DNA of 64,000 nucleotides from Camelus bactrianus (lineage: Eukaryota; Chordata; Mammalia; Artiodactyla; Camelidae). Positions 25,301 to 37,944 of this stretch are shown piece by piece (positions within the stretch are counted from its first letter, which is position 1; every line of letters starts with the position of its first letter). The notes under the pieces are model-generated. The model did not search any database, was not told the DNA's origin, and saw only the letters and a program-made list of their open reading frames with translations. The stretch covers positions 16,255,412 to 16,319,411 of the forward strand of contig NC_133541.1 in NCBI RefSeq assembly GCF_048773025.1, given 5' to 3'. The translations under genes were made by a program, and so were the position numbers.

Positions 25301-25519
25301 GCCAAAAAAATTGAAGATAGTGGTGACAGCAATAGGCACTGCTTCCTTTGTGTCTCGAAGTCACATGAAATTGGGAGGCACTGTTGTGTCACCAATTATA
25401 TGACACTTCTGAAGAAGAGACAGAAGGGGCAAGGCTGAACTCTAATAATCAAAGGACAAGGTAGGAGAATCCAACTTAGAGACATACCAAAGTTCGACAT
25501 CTCCCAGAAAATAATAATT
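22321..25519. other. Unique DNA; (CA)n at 23115-23142
   Basis: Mostly unique AT-rich sequence. A CA microsatellite interrupted by TA lies at 23115-23142 and a C8 run near 23546. Two overlapping plus-strand frames cover 23605-24020 with fairly balanced amino-acid use (73 and 80 codons), but I recognise no domain and there are no splice-site or start features to defend them. Confidence 0.4.
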
Positions 25520-25740
25520 CTAGGAGTAATCATAGCTGACTTTTATGTAGTTCTGATGACACGTCAAACTTCCTTCTAAGCTTTTTCATGTATGAACTCA
25601 TTTAATCTGCCCAACAACCTCAGGGAGAGGGTTATCTTCTCAGAAGCATATTATACAAAGAGAGGCACAGGTATGTTAAGAATTTTCCATAGATGATGTG
25701 ACTAGTGCTCCATTTTAACCAAGAGTTGGACTTAGCCCCT
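25520..25740 (-). repeat. MIR SINE
   Basis: Reverse MIR pattern: ATAGCTGACTTTTATGTAGT, TGTATGAACTCATTTAATCT, GCCCAACAACCTCAGGGAGA, AAAGAGAGGCACAGGTATGT, then GACTAGTGCTCC and GAGTTGGACTTAG. The small frames on both strands here are not genes. Confidence 0.75.
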
Positions 25741-28700
25741 GGGTTGTTCCACCTCTTCCTATATGTTTCCTCTTGGGGAGGTTCTGTTACACACGTGCCC
25801 GAGTGCACATCCACACAAATGTGGAGAGCTACATTTTCCTCTAAACACACTAGGATTAAGTTTCATTTCTTTACATGGCAATTCTGAGTGAAACATTTAG
25901 ATGAGTTTCTATTTGGTATTTTTATTCTTCTAGTTTTGCCTACGAAAACACAAGAAATGTATTCAGAACAAATGAAGATGTCAATAATATACGTGTGTAT
26001 GCGTATGCATCATATATGTGTTCTCATCGCCTATCCACTTCCAAAAGTTACATTTTAAATTTATAATTTTAGCCTCTTTTATTGTCCTTTGCTTATATAT
26101 TGACTTTACAGAAAGAAAAAAAAAAAGGTGGACTCACTCTCTTTATAAAGAGAGATAATTAAATAAGAACTTTCTTTGTGTGTGACGTATGGTTTTGTTT
26201 TAACCAAAAGCAGTGATCACTTTCTCTATTCAATTAGTTTCTTGTGATTTTTGAGCACTCAGAGTAATACGGAACAATAACCAAGACAGAAGATTATATC
26301 AGCCTGGAGATATTCCCTTCCAATGGCTACAATCTGTTTAACGAACCCTAGAACAGTGGTGGTGACAATAAGATCAGTGACTGTCATGTGACTCCTCTGA
26401 AGATGTGTTTAGACAGCCTTGGCTGTCAATACACCAAACTCGCTGCCCTCCACACTCCCCTCGCCTCCAAGAAGCAAATGGTCAATAGCATCTCAAAACC
26501 TTCTATGCATGCTTTTTGGTACTTGTCTTTTTAAATCCAACTGCTAGAAATGACAAGAGCTTAGGACTTAGTCTGTATAAAATATTTATAGTTAATTCAA
26601 AAATAAGCAATAATCCAACAAGTAGAAAAATCAATATACTTCAACTTTATGTTCTTTTATACATTTGACAGTTAGATGTTAAAGTAGTAAAAAGAATACA
26701 ACTTAAGCTCTTGTTTATTCCCTCAGAATCCCTTGTTGTAAAAAAAAAAAAAACATAGACCATTCACTGATAAATACTTGCAAAACAACAGAGATACAAT
26801 GATTCTTCAATAAAATGTATTTCTTGTAGTAGTACAGTTTCCTTAAAAAATAATAGGCTCTTTTTATTCTGTCCCAGTCTTAGTCATAAACTAAAATCAA
26901 AATTACTTTAAATCTCTTTCCTTATATCATTTAAACAGTCTACAAGAAGCTCTTGAATTTTTTCATACCTTGTAAAAATCGTCGACAATTTTATTGTTTC
27001 TTTCTAATTTAGTGTACATTAATTTAGAACTATGATAACTTATTTGGCATTTTATCTTACAGTAGTAAGTCAGTTAAACACTTTCCCTTTCTTTCTCTAC
27101 CAAAATGCATCAATAATTCTACATGGTTACCAACTGCTTTCCATGAAAACAAATTATTTAACCACTAACATTCATCCTATTAATACTTTCCTAACAATTC
27201 ATATTTCTTTTTTGTGTATGTTTTTAATGAAACATGAATATTCTTTCTTTTAAGATGTGTTTTCCAGGAAGTAACAGACAATCCATCAATACTGTCTTCC
27301 AAAGCACTGCATAACAAGGAACCTGGGGCTAGCTTGCTCTGTTAAACATACTATCTAACATATTATCAAGGACTCGGATACTTTTCAGTGTTGTGCTGAG
27401 GCCACCTCAGGGTCTTCACTTTTGATCCGCACATTGTCATCTGATCGGCACAAGACTGCTGATATGGCTTCGTGCACTCTAACCATATTTAAGAGCAAGG
27501 AAGAGGAGCAGCTGAAAGGCTGTCTCACTTCCACTATCAGACAAGGAACAGCTTTTCCAGAAGCTTCCAACAGAATCCTCATCAATCAGAATGGGAACAC
27601 ATATTCATCTGTAACTGCAAGGGAGGAGGAGAATGCAACACTTGACTTTTTTTTTTTTAATTGCGTATAGTCAGTTACACTGTGTCAGTTTCTGGCTTTG
27701 TATTTTACATTCTTAAGGTGGAAGGAAGCGTGGGGAGAGGGGTTGAGATAGGACTTACAGATGTCAGTCAACACTGTCAACTACAATAAGATAATTCCCA
27801 TAAGAATTGTTTTATTTAGGACTAAGTGCTGAAACAAGCATGAAATCAGAGCATTCCTAGATATTGGATGAAATTCAGTAAAGGACTATCCTGAAATTAT
27901 GTATTTCGTTAAAATATTTTAAAGTATTACTTTTTAAAAATTAAATATTTAAAAGAGACTAAGAGAGATTTTTGGACATTCTAACTGAAAAAGTTGCAGA
28001 ATCATGTGTTGCTACAAGGGATCTCACAGATAAGTTTATTGGTTCAAAATGAGAGTGAAATGTGAGTGTGTTTTATTGAATCACACTGAAGTTCAAGCAC
28101 AAGAATAAACAAAAAATGAAATAGAATTAATACAACAAAACAGTGTAGATGCATAAATAACATACATATTATATAATTATCAAACAACAAAAGTATTATA
28201 TTGATATTATTTGAGGCCATTTGTTTTATATCCATACCCATATACTTAAAAACTTATTTTATCTGTTATCTATGATCAAAAATTGTCAGGCTCCCTTTGT
28301 GGACAAGTTTAGGCATGGAGGCATTCTCAGAGTAATATATCACTCTACTAGTTTTCATATAAAAGATAATCTAATTCTCAAATATGTGTGGTGTTAAAAT
28401 TCTAGAAAAAACAGAATTCCCTGCTTTGTTGGACAAGTTTTGTTTCAAATTTATTTACAAACTCCAATTATAGTACATTGATTGAAAAAAATGCCCATTA
28501 ATTAAATTTTTGTCATAACTAGGGAGGGAAGGAACATGGGTTATACTCAAATATTTAAGATACACAGACACCTTAATCTTTCAGAAATTAAAAATGTATG
28601 TAATCATGTTTTGTGTGGTACATGATAAAACAATTATCTAAAAAATGTGCTTTTAAAAAATGTATTTAAAATATGCTTTTAAACATTTTTTTGTAAATTT

Positions 28701-29130
28701 ATTATACTATTAATGTTTATAGCCAAACATAGTTTTATATTTATTTAAGTGATTCATGGGCTAATTTATATTAAATGAATAATGTAAGAAAAATAAGAGT
28801 TTTCTATTAAGTCAATTTTTAAATTACACATAACGTTTAACTTTACAACCAAACTTAAACTAGCTAAAGCCAGTTTTAGCATGAGGAAAAAAAAACACTA
28901 TCCCCTTTTCTTTGTACTTACCCTAAAATAACTCAAAAATGAGAAGCCTTTATTCCATTTTTAATGAAAATGAGGCATTCATAACCCCAAGTATAATATA
29001 TAATGCCTGAGAGCAGATGGTGAAATAAAAAGTAATGTAACTGAATGCAGGAAAGTTAACTTTAAGTGCCTGCAGAGGAAGATATTGAGTGAAGCCACCA
29101 ATTCAACCCCAGAGCCTTTAAAAAGCTCAA
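25741..29130. other. Unique DNA, no gene seen
   Basis: AT-rich unique sequence with an A-run at about 26740-26752 and very AT-rich DNA at 28600-28850. The block 27380-27640 is richer in GC, with overlapping frames on both strands (66 and 82 codons); I cannot match it to a repeat or a gene. Confidence 0.4.
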
Positions 29131-29144
29131 GAATCAGGTACCCT
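29131..29144. repeat. Target-site duplication, left copy (L1)
   Basis: GAATCAGGTACCCT; repeated with one change as GAATCAAGTACCCT at 30932-30945. The last three bases could also belong to the L1. Confidence 0.8.
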
Positions 29145-30931
29145 TTGCTGTATAAAAGTTTATAAGTTTAACTAGGTCTCATTTGTTTACTTGTGCTTTT
29201 ATTTCTATTGCCTTGGGAGATGACCTAGGAAAACATTGCTACAATGTATGTCAGAGAATGTTCTGCCTATGTTCTCTTCTAGAAGATTTATGGTGTCCCA
29301 TCTTATGTTTAAGTCTTTAAGTCGCTTTATTTTTGTATATGGTGTGAGGAAGTGTTCTCACTTCATTGATTTACATGCGTCCATTCCGATTTCCCAACAT
29401 CACCTGCCTAATAGACTGTCTTTCTCCATTGTATATTCTTGCCTCCTTTGTCAAAGATTAATTGGCTGAAGGTGTGTGGGTTTCTTTCTGGGCTCTCTAT
29501 TCTATTCCATTGATCCACGTGTCTGTTTTTTTTGTTTTGTTTTGTTTTTTTCTCTCCCAGTACCATACTGTTTGAATTACTAAAACTAGATAGAATTGTC
29601 TGAAGTCTGGGAGGGTTATGCCTCCAGCCTTGCTCTTTTCTTCAGTACTGCTTTGGAAATTGTGGGGGGTTTTGTGATTCCATATAAATTTTAGGATTAT
29701 TTGCTTTAATTCTTTGAAAAATGTCCTGAGTAATTTGATGGGGATCACATTAAATCTGTAGATTGCTTTGGGTAGTATAGCCATTTTAATACTAATTCTT
29801 CCAACCCAAGAGCATGGGATATATTTCCATTTCTTTTGATCATTCTTAATTTCCTTTATCAATGTTTTATAATTTTCAGCATATAAGCACAGCGAAGGAA
29901 ACCATAAACAAAACAAAAAGATAACCTAGAGAATGCAAAAAAAAAAAAATTGCAAATGATGTGACTGAAAAGGGCTTAACTTCCAGAATATACAAACAGC
30001 TAATACAGCTCAATAATAAAACAAACAAACAATTCAATCAAAAATGGGCAGAAGACCTAAACAGACATTTCTTCAATAAAGACATGCAGGTAGCCAATAG
30101 GCACATGAAAAGATTTTCAATATTGCTAATTATCAGAGAAATGTAAATCAAAACTACAATGCTAGTCAGAATGGTCATCATTAAAAGTCCACAAATGATA
30201 AAGGCTGGAGTAGATGTGGAGAAAGAGAACCTTCCTGCATTGTTTGCGGGACTGTAATGTGGTGCAGCCACTTCAGAAAACAGTATGGAGAGTCCTTAAA
30301 AAACTAAAAATAGACTTACCATTTGCTCCAGCAATTCCACTCCTGGGCATATATTAGGATAAAACTATTTTGAAAGGGTACATGCACCCCAATGTTCATA
30401 GCAGTACTATTTACAATAGCCAAGACATGGAACTAACCTAGAAGTCCATTGACAGATGATTGGATAAATTTTTATACACACACACACACACACACACACA
30501 ACTCAGCCATAAAAAAAGAATGCCATTTACAGCAACATGGGTGGACCTAGAGATTATCATACTAAGTGAAGTAAGTCAGGCAAGGACAAATATATGATAT
30601 CACCTTTATGTGGAATCTAAAAAAAAAAAAATGGCACAAAAGAACTTTCTTACAAAACAGAAACAGATTCATAAACAGAAAACAAGCTAACTATTACCAA
30701 AGGAGAAAAGGGGGGATAAATTAGAAGTCTGAGATTAGCAAATGCAAATTTCTATAAATAAAATAGATAAACAACAAAGTCCTACTGTATAATTCAGGGA
30801 ACTATATTCAATAGCTTGTAATAACCTATAATTAAAAAATTATGGAAAAGTATATATATATATGAAATGAAAACAACACTGCATATCAAGTATACTTCAA
30901 TAAAAATAAAAGTCAAACATAAAAAAGAAAT
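29145..30931 (+). mobile_element. LINE-1 with 5' inversion (twin priming)
   Basis: One L1 insertion in two pieces. From 29145 to about 29887 the L1 is reversed: the minus strand carries ORF2 from a [12 protein letters not shown]-like start (near 29880), through [32 protein letters not shown] and [10 protein letters not shown], down to [12 protein letters not shown] and a lysine-rich end near 29165. From about 29888 the L1 runs forward, taking up the protein text at [10 protein letters not shown], the point where the reversed piece stops, and goes on to the 3' UTR and tail at 30931. About ten bases (ACAGCRAAGG) occur at both ends of the reversed piece. The 139-codon minus frame at 29497-29916 is this reversed ORF2. 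The copy is diverged and carries stops in the forward part. Flanking duplications at 29131 and 30932 prove a single event. Confidence 0.92.
30475..30500. repeat. (AC)n microsatellite inside L1
   Basis: About 26 bases of AC repeat replacing the short TATAC stretch that sits before ATGGAATACTACTCAGCC in the other L1 copies of the window. Confidence 0.9.
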
Positions 30932-30945
30932 GAATCAAGTACCCT
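30932..30945. repeat. Target-site duplication, right copy (L1)
   Basis: GAATCAAGTACCCT; pairs with 29131-29144 (13 of 14 identical). Confidence 0.8.
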
Positions 30946-31254
30946 CACAGAAGATCAGAAATTGGTGAGAAGGGTATTTAAGACTAAAACAAGGTGAAGA
31001 AGTTAGACCTCAAATTCCCACCAAATCCACTACTCTTCCCTTCTATTTCTGCAAGAGGAAGAAGTTATCAGGAAGATAAAGAAGTTAAATGAGAGAAACT
31101 CTGGACTTGGAAACACCAAACACAGATAAAGGGAGCAGTGGTAATCCACATCAAAGACAGAGATTGAATGGAAAGCTACATAATGAATAATGGAACTTTT
31201 AGCCTCTTTCTCCAACTTGGCTCTGGGAGTCTTATAAGGCTTCTACCCACTAAG

Positions 31255-32830
31255 TGGGCCAATGGATGATCCTTTAGTACAGAAGCTAAAACACCTGAGA
31301 AGAAAAGTCACAGATGGTGATAATGGGCAGTTTCCAACAGAAAACCTAGCTTGCCATCTGGTCACCCTACAAGACATCCCACCAATTTACTACCCTTCCT
31401 TACACCAAATAATACCCATATCCATCCATGTACATGATCACACATATATACAACATCACAACTGGTAATAAGAATTTTAAGAAGTTTTTATTAAATTGAA
31501 ATAGGTGGTCAAATATCACCAGCTATTTCTGGAATATCATGAAAGACAAAAACCAAAATAAACAAACAAAATGCAATGCAGAAAAAATAGCAACAATGTT
31601 GAGAATATAAGAATTAAAGAAAATATAAGTACCACACTCAAAGAGATGTGCAAAGACATCACATTCATTAAATAAAAACAGTAAGATGTAGAAAATATAG
31701 GACCAAAAATTGTCTTAAAATTTAAAAATAATAACAAATACAAAAATCAGGAAATGAATTGGGAGATGAGATTAAATTCTTCAGAAACTAGAACAAAACA
31801 TGACAATTACAATAGGCAAGAGATTTTGAAAATCAACCCAGGAGGACTGCAAAAAAGACCTACTAATAAGATGTAGTAAGAGAAAAGAGATGAAATTTTT
31901 CTTTAAAAAAATGCATTTTTTAGAACTGAAGATAAATGTACTCTGCCAAGTCTCAGGACCCTTAAATTTCAGAACTTTATTGATTAAAAAAAAAAAAAAA
32001 GATTCTGAGAGGCAATTCTGAGAAAAAAATATTAGTTCTTATCCAGAAAATCTGGAATATGGAATCATATGCTTTTCCATCAGTCACTGTGATGTAGATA
32101 TGAGAGAAAGAACAAAGACATTTCAAAGCTACAGGGATTCAAATGATCTCTTTGTCCCTTTTCTAAGAAAAATATTTTAAGTTTTGCTCCATCAAAATGA
32201 GGAAGTACATCAAGATGGAGGGAAACATGAGTTCCAGACACTACAGAAGACATTAAGAAAGAAACACAGGGAATTTTCAGCAAATCATGGTCCCAGGGCT
32301 ACACCAGGTAGTGGGCAGATTCATCAGTCCATCCTGGACGAAGCAGCAGCTAGAAGAGCACCAGAAAGGATGTTATGTGACACACAAACTTGAGAACTGG
32401 GCCATCCAGATCATCTGATAAGCTTCACTATCTAGAAAATTCCATTGGCATGTCCCTTAGTGACTGGAGAGTAAGAAAGACTTAGCCTTACACTTAAAAA
32501 AAAAAACAGTAAATTAAAGACACAATATAAGGCAAACATTAACTCCAGAAAATTGGAATTAAAAAATCCATAGACAACAATGATAAAGAATACTGTAATC
32601 TCAATAGTGGGAAATGTTTCTATAGTCATGTAAAGTAAAAACTTGAATACTGACACATTTAATACAAGACGTTGGTAAGTAAAACTGAGAAGTCAATAGA
32701 TAGAACTGATAAATCAGTATATTGAATAGTTAAAAGAATTTGAAAAGAGTTGCTTTTGGTGTACAGCAATCCAGAGATAGAGTGTAAACCTGATTTTTGC
32801 TATTATTTAATTCTTAACTCAGCTGAAGCA
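31255..32830 (+). repeat. Probable old LINE-1 (L1ME-type) non-ORF2 region
   Basis: The plus strand is A-rich and shows several blocks that resemble ancient L1M sequences outside ORF2: CAGAAGCTAAAACACCTGAG (31279), AGCTTGCCATCTGGTCACCC (31349), TTGCTCCATCAAAATGAGGA (32183), GAGTTCCAGACACTACAG (32229) and AACATTAACTCCAGAAAATT (32537). There is no retained reading frame. I base the family on memory of consensus text, so the limits and name are uncertain; part could be unique DNA. Confidence 0.4.
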
Positions 32831-33194
32831 TGTTACATGATATATTACTATTGTAAATTGATAATAAGGATAATTGATGCAGTCGCTCATATTTAGCTAG
32901 AAATTTAGCTGTAACTACAAATACTTTGAATTCTGCTGTTTTATACTTTAAAGAACTAATTGGTTTATTTTTACATTTGTTTTTAAATAGTTTGATAAAA
33001 CAGATGGTTTTAGGCTGCTATTTACAAGCATGATCCTCTAAACAACACATTTTTGTTGTGGATAGACTTTATGACAAATAGATGAAACCCAACTTGAATA
33101 CAATTATAATTATAATAATTATCTTTTTTGTATTGATTTTTGAAAAAGATACCCATGAGCTACACAATAATTTTAATCAAATGTTAAACAATAC

Positions 33195-33339
33195 ATTATG
33201 GTAGTGATGAGCTTAGTTTGCTGTGGACTCAGACTACGCTGATTCAACATCCAGCTCCTTCACTTCCTGTGTGACGTTGATCAAGTTTACATGGCCTCTT
33301 TGTGCTTCAATTCTCTCATATTTAATAATACAAAACTAA

Positions 33340-33371
<32 letters not shown>

Positions 33372-33490
33372 AAAACTAATAGACCAGAGTCATAATTTTG
33401 TGGGAATTAAATTAGATAACTCATAGTAATAAGTAACAACTGCACTTGGCAGTAGGAACAGCTTTATAATTATTAGTCATGTTACCATTT
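33195..33490 (+). repeat. MIR SINE with internal (AAT)n expansion
   Basis: Sense MIR: TGTGGACTCAGACTACGCTG, CACTTCCTGTGTGACGTTGA, CATGGCCTCTTTGTGCTTCA, then after the microsatellite GGGAATTAAATTAGATAACT and ACTGCACTTGGCAGTAGGAA. The AAT run at 33339-33371 sits where MIR normally has a short AATAATA, and AATAATACAAAACTAA occurs on both sides of it, pointing to a local duplication. Confidence 0.75.
33339..33371. repeat. (AAT)n microsatellite
   Basis: About eleven AAT units within the MIR. Confidence 0.92.
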
Positions 33491-35582
33491 TCAGGACAAG
33501 GTGTTTTACAAGTCTGATGAAGAACAACTTAAGGAAATTTGAAAAATCATTAGATGTTTTATGCTTTTCACCTTCTTTCTCTATTTTGTCATCCCATCTT
33601 TTTATTTCATTTCTTAACTCATTTATAAGTATGTATTCATATTATTTTGTTAACAGAATGAAGCAGGTTTAAAGAGAAACAAGATTTTCTTGAGCTTTCT
33701 ATCTTTCAATCAATTGTATCTTAATGTACTAATGATTTGCACACACACAAACTCACGCATATACACTATATTATAAATAAGACTCATAATAACTGGAAAC
33801 CATAAATGACAAAATCACCCCAATTGTAGGACATGCTGAAGGATTAATTAAACCAATCAACCAAGTCCTAAGCACATTTCCAGGTATTCTACCAACTGTT
33901 TATATTTGCTAACTCCTGGTAGTAATCTCCATCACTTCTCCATCAATTTTTAAGGCAATATATAGAATTTTAATTGTAACATTTTCAAATAAATCTAAAT
34001 AAATACCAATATGACTTTTAAAGTTCTGGATCCCCCACCTCAAATAGAGAGATATGATGAAAACATTTTTCAGAGTTTTGAAGAGTGTAGGTTCTTATGA
34101 AAATTCTCCATAAGTCTGTGTTCTTATGGAGTTATTCAGTTCTTTTAAGTCTCTTCTTCCTGATCCAGACAATGCAGATGATCATCACAGTCTATCTCAA
34201 GAGATTGGTAGAGTAATTAAATGAGATGGTGCTAGAAATGCTTCAAATAGTTCTTAGACAATACTAATTACTTACTAATTGGTTGAGTAAAGTAGAGGAA
34301 CCACTAAAGTACAATAGCGAAAACTCTGGGTAGGCTTTTAATTATGTTCATGTAATATTCAATTTTATATTCAGTTGGCAAAAGAAGTTAAATGTTATCA
34401 CAAATGTTTTGGTACAATCACTAGAAATGATCTTGAATTTGTTCTATTTATACAGCGTTCAGCAGGTTTACCTAAGGATTTTTGAATAATTACAGAGTAG
34501 GAAAAAAAGTGCCTTAGAAAGTATCAAATTTCCCCATTTTACAAAGGAAAAAAATCTCTGCAGTCAGGACAAATCAAATAAACACAGTACACCATCTTGC
34601 AAGTCTATTTTACTTTAAGAAATAATTGGGAAATAGAAATGCATTTTTATTAAAACATATATGATACATTATATTAAACCTATAATTCAAGAATATTTTT
34701 ATATATGAACAAGAATGTTAAGACTTCCTGTCTCTACCGGAGTGTTACACACATTCACTCTGTGGTGACTGTCATTTGGTGACTTTTTTTTTGAAAAGAA
34801 CTGATAAGAGTAGTCAGTAAAATTGGCTACATGTTAGGAGTAGAATTATATCATTTAAAATTCCAATTCTGTCAATTTTCTCCACAGGAGCATTTCCACT
34901 TTACTCTTTCTACTGAGTTCCTATGCATAAGTGAGAATAATTTATGCTCTTTTCTTAGGTAAGCACATGCTGAGAACAGGACAAAACTTGAACTTAGTCC
35001 TTCTGGGTTGCTACTGCAAATGCAAATTATATTAAAAAAACAAACTGAGCTCAAGAACTGATTTTAAAAATTGAATCATTAAAATTAATCTATTGCACCA
35101 ACTAAGGAACCATGGAGTTCGCACTTGGTGAAGGAGCCAAAGTATAAAAGCATGACACCTTTTCTTAGAGGATGGTTCAAATAAGTCTACAATAGCCAAT
35201 TCCTAGCAATATTTTCAAGTAAATCAAATGAAGAAAAATCATAATAGTATAACTTATTGTATACTGATATTCTGATGCATATTACCATTATAGCTTGTTT
35301 GAGCAAATTTATAAATATGGAGCTGACAATATAATACAAGGCATACTGTGATGGCGCCTAAAATTACATATAAATAATGCACAAAGGGATTCTTGAGAAA
35401 CTAAATATTAATATTGACTAATGTGGTTGCAGCAGTATCCAGGGAAGAAATACAATTCAGATAAGGCTTGCAGTATTCATAAATTTCAGTATTGGAAGTA
35501 GGATGAGGAAAGATAAAGATGCAGTAATTAGTAAAATATAAGGCACATGCCAAAAGGAGTAAATAGTCTGCCAGCTAAAGAA
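33491..35582. other. Unique DNA; weak MIR trace at 34150-34265
   Basis: No gene. Text near 34200-34265 (GGTAGAGTAATTAAATGAGA and GTTCTTAGACAATACTAATT) recalls the 3' part of MIR, with low confidence. The rest is AT-rich unique DNA. Confidence 0.4.
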
Positions 35583-36040
35583 TGCTGCCCGACACCTGGT
35601 TCTACAAGAATGAAGTCACGAGCCACTGTAGCCACTGACCTTTAACACATTCTGGAAGGAGTCTGGGGCAGAGATTAGGAATGAGGCACTCTGTGCTTTG
35701 GGAAAACCTGGCAGAATAGGCCTTCAGATAGTCAGACATAATCAGGAGAAAATTTTATGAATCCAGTTTCTTGCATGTTCTCATACCTAGAAAAGCATTA
35801 AAATCATTCACGGAGACATCTGTGCTTCATGACCAGCAGCAACCTTCCACCGAGATGCATGCTTGATCGCACGCTCCTCCTTCACCAAGACCACAAATGT
35901 ACTGACCTTCACCCCCATCTCTTTGGAGCAGTTCTTCAGAGCCATCTGAGAGGCTCTCTCCCCGGCTATCGTCCTCAGTAAGCCCTCAAAAAAACTGAAC
36001 TCATGGCTTTCACTTTGTGCACTTTTTTTTCCAGTTGACA
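35583..36040 (+). mobile_element. Solo ERV LTR, ruminant/artiodactyl class I type
   Basis: A fossil LTR of about 458 bp in the plus direction. Its 3' part has AGCAGCAACCTTCCACCGAG, TGATCGCACGCTCC, CCATCTCTTTGGAGCAGTTC, TTCAGAGCCATCTGAGAGGC, GGCTATCGTCCTCAGTAAGC and a closing TTGTGCACTTTTTTTTCCAG-TTGACA, which I recall from a common artiodactyl LTR family (BTLTR1-like). No internal region lies next to it, so it is a solo LTR. The start is approximate. The 77-codon minus frame at 35808-36041 is a chance frame in the LTR. Confidence 0.6.
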
Positions 36041-37944
36041 AATCCTGTATTTACTTGTATATCATATACATTATAATGAAAAGTAGTTTATAGAGATGAA
36101 ACTGACTGAAATATTTATGGCAGAATACAAATGGTTTTGAGTGAGTGATGCTATTTTTTGGTAATAAAACTAATAATTCTACATTTTAATTGTGATAGAA
36201 GAAATGTGCCTTGGGGAAAAAATGATACTTTTAGTATAAATGTTCCCTCATCATGGGGCTCAGATTAGCCAGCCCTAGGAATTTACCAGCTGACTTTTTC
36301 CTGGTGTTAGCTTCTTTTTGCGGATAGAAAAGTAGAAAAACAGGATCACAAAACACATGGCTATAAGGAGCCTGAGTTTTTTTTTTAATTTCTCTTTAAT
36401 TTTCATGCAATAATTCAGCAAGAAATTGTCTTTAAAAGTTAACGTCATAGCATATCACTTGGCAAAACTATTCCTTAGTTGCATACATTTTCCTCTTCCA
36501 TTTCCTTTTGAATATCTCAGATTGTGTAAGTTAAAGAAAAATGTACTAGATCAAAACATCAAAAAATTGTTCAGTTTTGTTCTATATGATATAACCCTCA
36601 TCTTTGAATATGTACATAACAATAGACACACACATTTCCAGAGGATGATTTTCAGAAAAATAAAAGTTTAAACCCTTTATGAGTATTAAACAGATGTTTT
36701 AGTATTCTTTATATTTTTCTTTGTCTTTAAAATTTCTCAAGAAGGTCCCATTTAACTGGAAAATCATGAAATTTGAACCATGTTCCACCACAAATGGCCA
36801 AATAGCACAATTTCTGTTAAAAGAGAAGTAGGCTTATTTTGTCTAATATTTTATAACGTAAAATCCTTACATGTTTGTTTTTGGCTATCTCCATTTGAAG
36901 AAAATAATTAACACACATAATTGCTTTTAAATTTGGAAGTATGAAGTTATCTCCCTTCCCTACCAAGTTCACCTAAACTATTTTTTTCATCATTAGGTTG
37001 CCAAATGATAATATGATTCAGTATGGTTTTAATTAGCAATTCCACAATTTAGACCTTTGTCAATTAGCTCTTTTCCATTTCTCTCTTCTTGTTTCTTTTA
37101 CTGTTGTTCCTCTCACTCACTCTTACTGTCACTGCCCCATTATTTTTAGGAAGCACATAAATAAACTAATAATTTTTGTTAATTTTTAAGAAACATTTAG
37201 TACAGGCTATACAAGGTCATGACACAAATCTATTGACACTATTTAACCAATCCTACTGTTTCAGGAATAAAAATGTGTGTAAGCAGTAATACAATATTTA
37301 GTATTTCTTTTGAGTTGCAAATTCATTCATTGAAAGTTGCCACTTTTCTAATTAGAAAACTATCAAATTGTTTTTTACCCAACATGCTGTAATACAGGAC
37401 AGTTATAAGCATAATGGATCATTGATAAAACATATTATTTGATTCTTCTTTTGCTGCTTTGCTTTTGCTTTTTTTTTTTTTTCTCAGATGTAGGGGTGGA
37501 AAAAAGAAAAGTAATAAGAAAGAATTTCCTTGAAAAGTGCAAGTATTAGTAATTTTCCCACTATCTAGATAGTAACAGACAATCCCTCAGAGGGAGTTAC
37601 ACTCATTTTTACTTAGTGGAGATAGAATCTTCTATCATTTCCCAAGGGAGAAGCTCATAAAATACTGATGTTCTGAAGGAGAGTGTAAAATAACACAAAT
37701 GCCCTTCCATCGCTTCACTGATAGATCTGCTTCCTTTCTCTGAACATGTTCTCATCCAGTCTCTCTCCGCAGGGACACTGGGATATTCTCCTTTGCAGTC
37801 TCCAACTCACCGCAGTTTTCATTCAAAATTCCTGGAGGAGCCTGCCTCTCTGCAAGGTGGAAAAGCCACACTGCTCTTCCCGCCCCACGCCCACCCAGGG
37901 GGACGCAACTTAAGGAGAAGGTGGATCAAATAAATGACCACGCT
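36041..37944. other. Unique DNA, no gene seen
   Basis: AT-rich sequence with a T-run at about 37470-37482. The last 200 bases (37730-37930) are richer in GC, with a CCCGCCCCACGCCCACCC stretch near 37880, but there is no CpG island and no open frame. Confidence 0.45.

Noticed and set aside
29497-29916. 139-codon minus-strand frame as a gene
   Set aside because: It is the reversed ORF2 segment of the twin-priming L1.
35808-36041. 77-codon minus-strand frame as a gene
   Set aside because: Lies wholly inside the solo LTR at 35583-36040.
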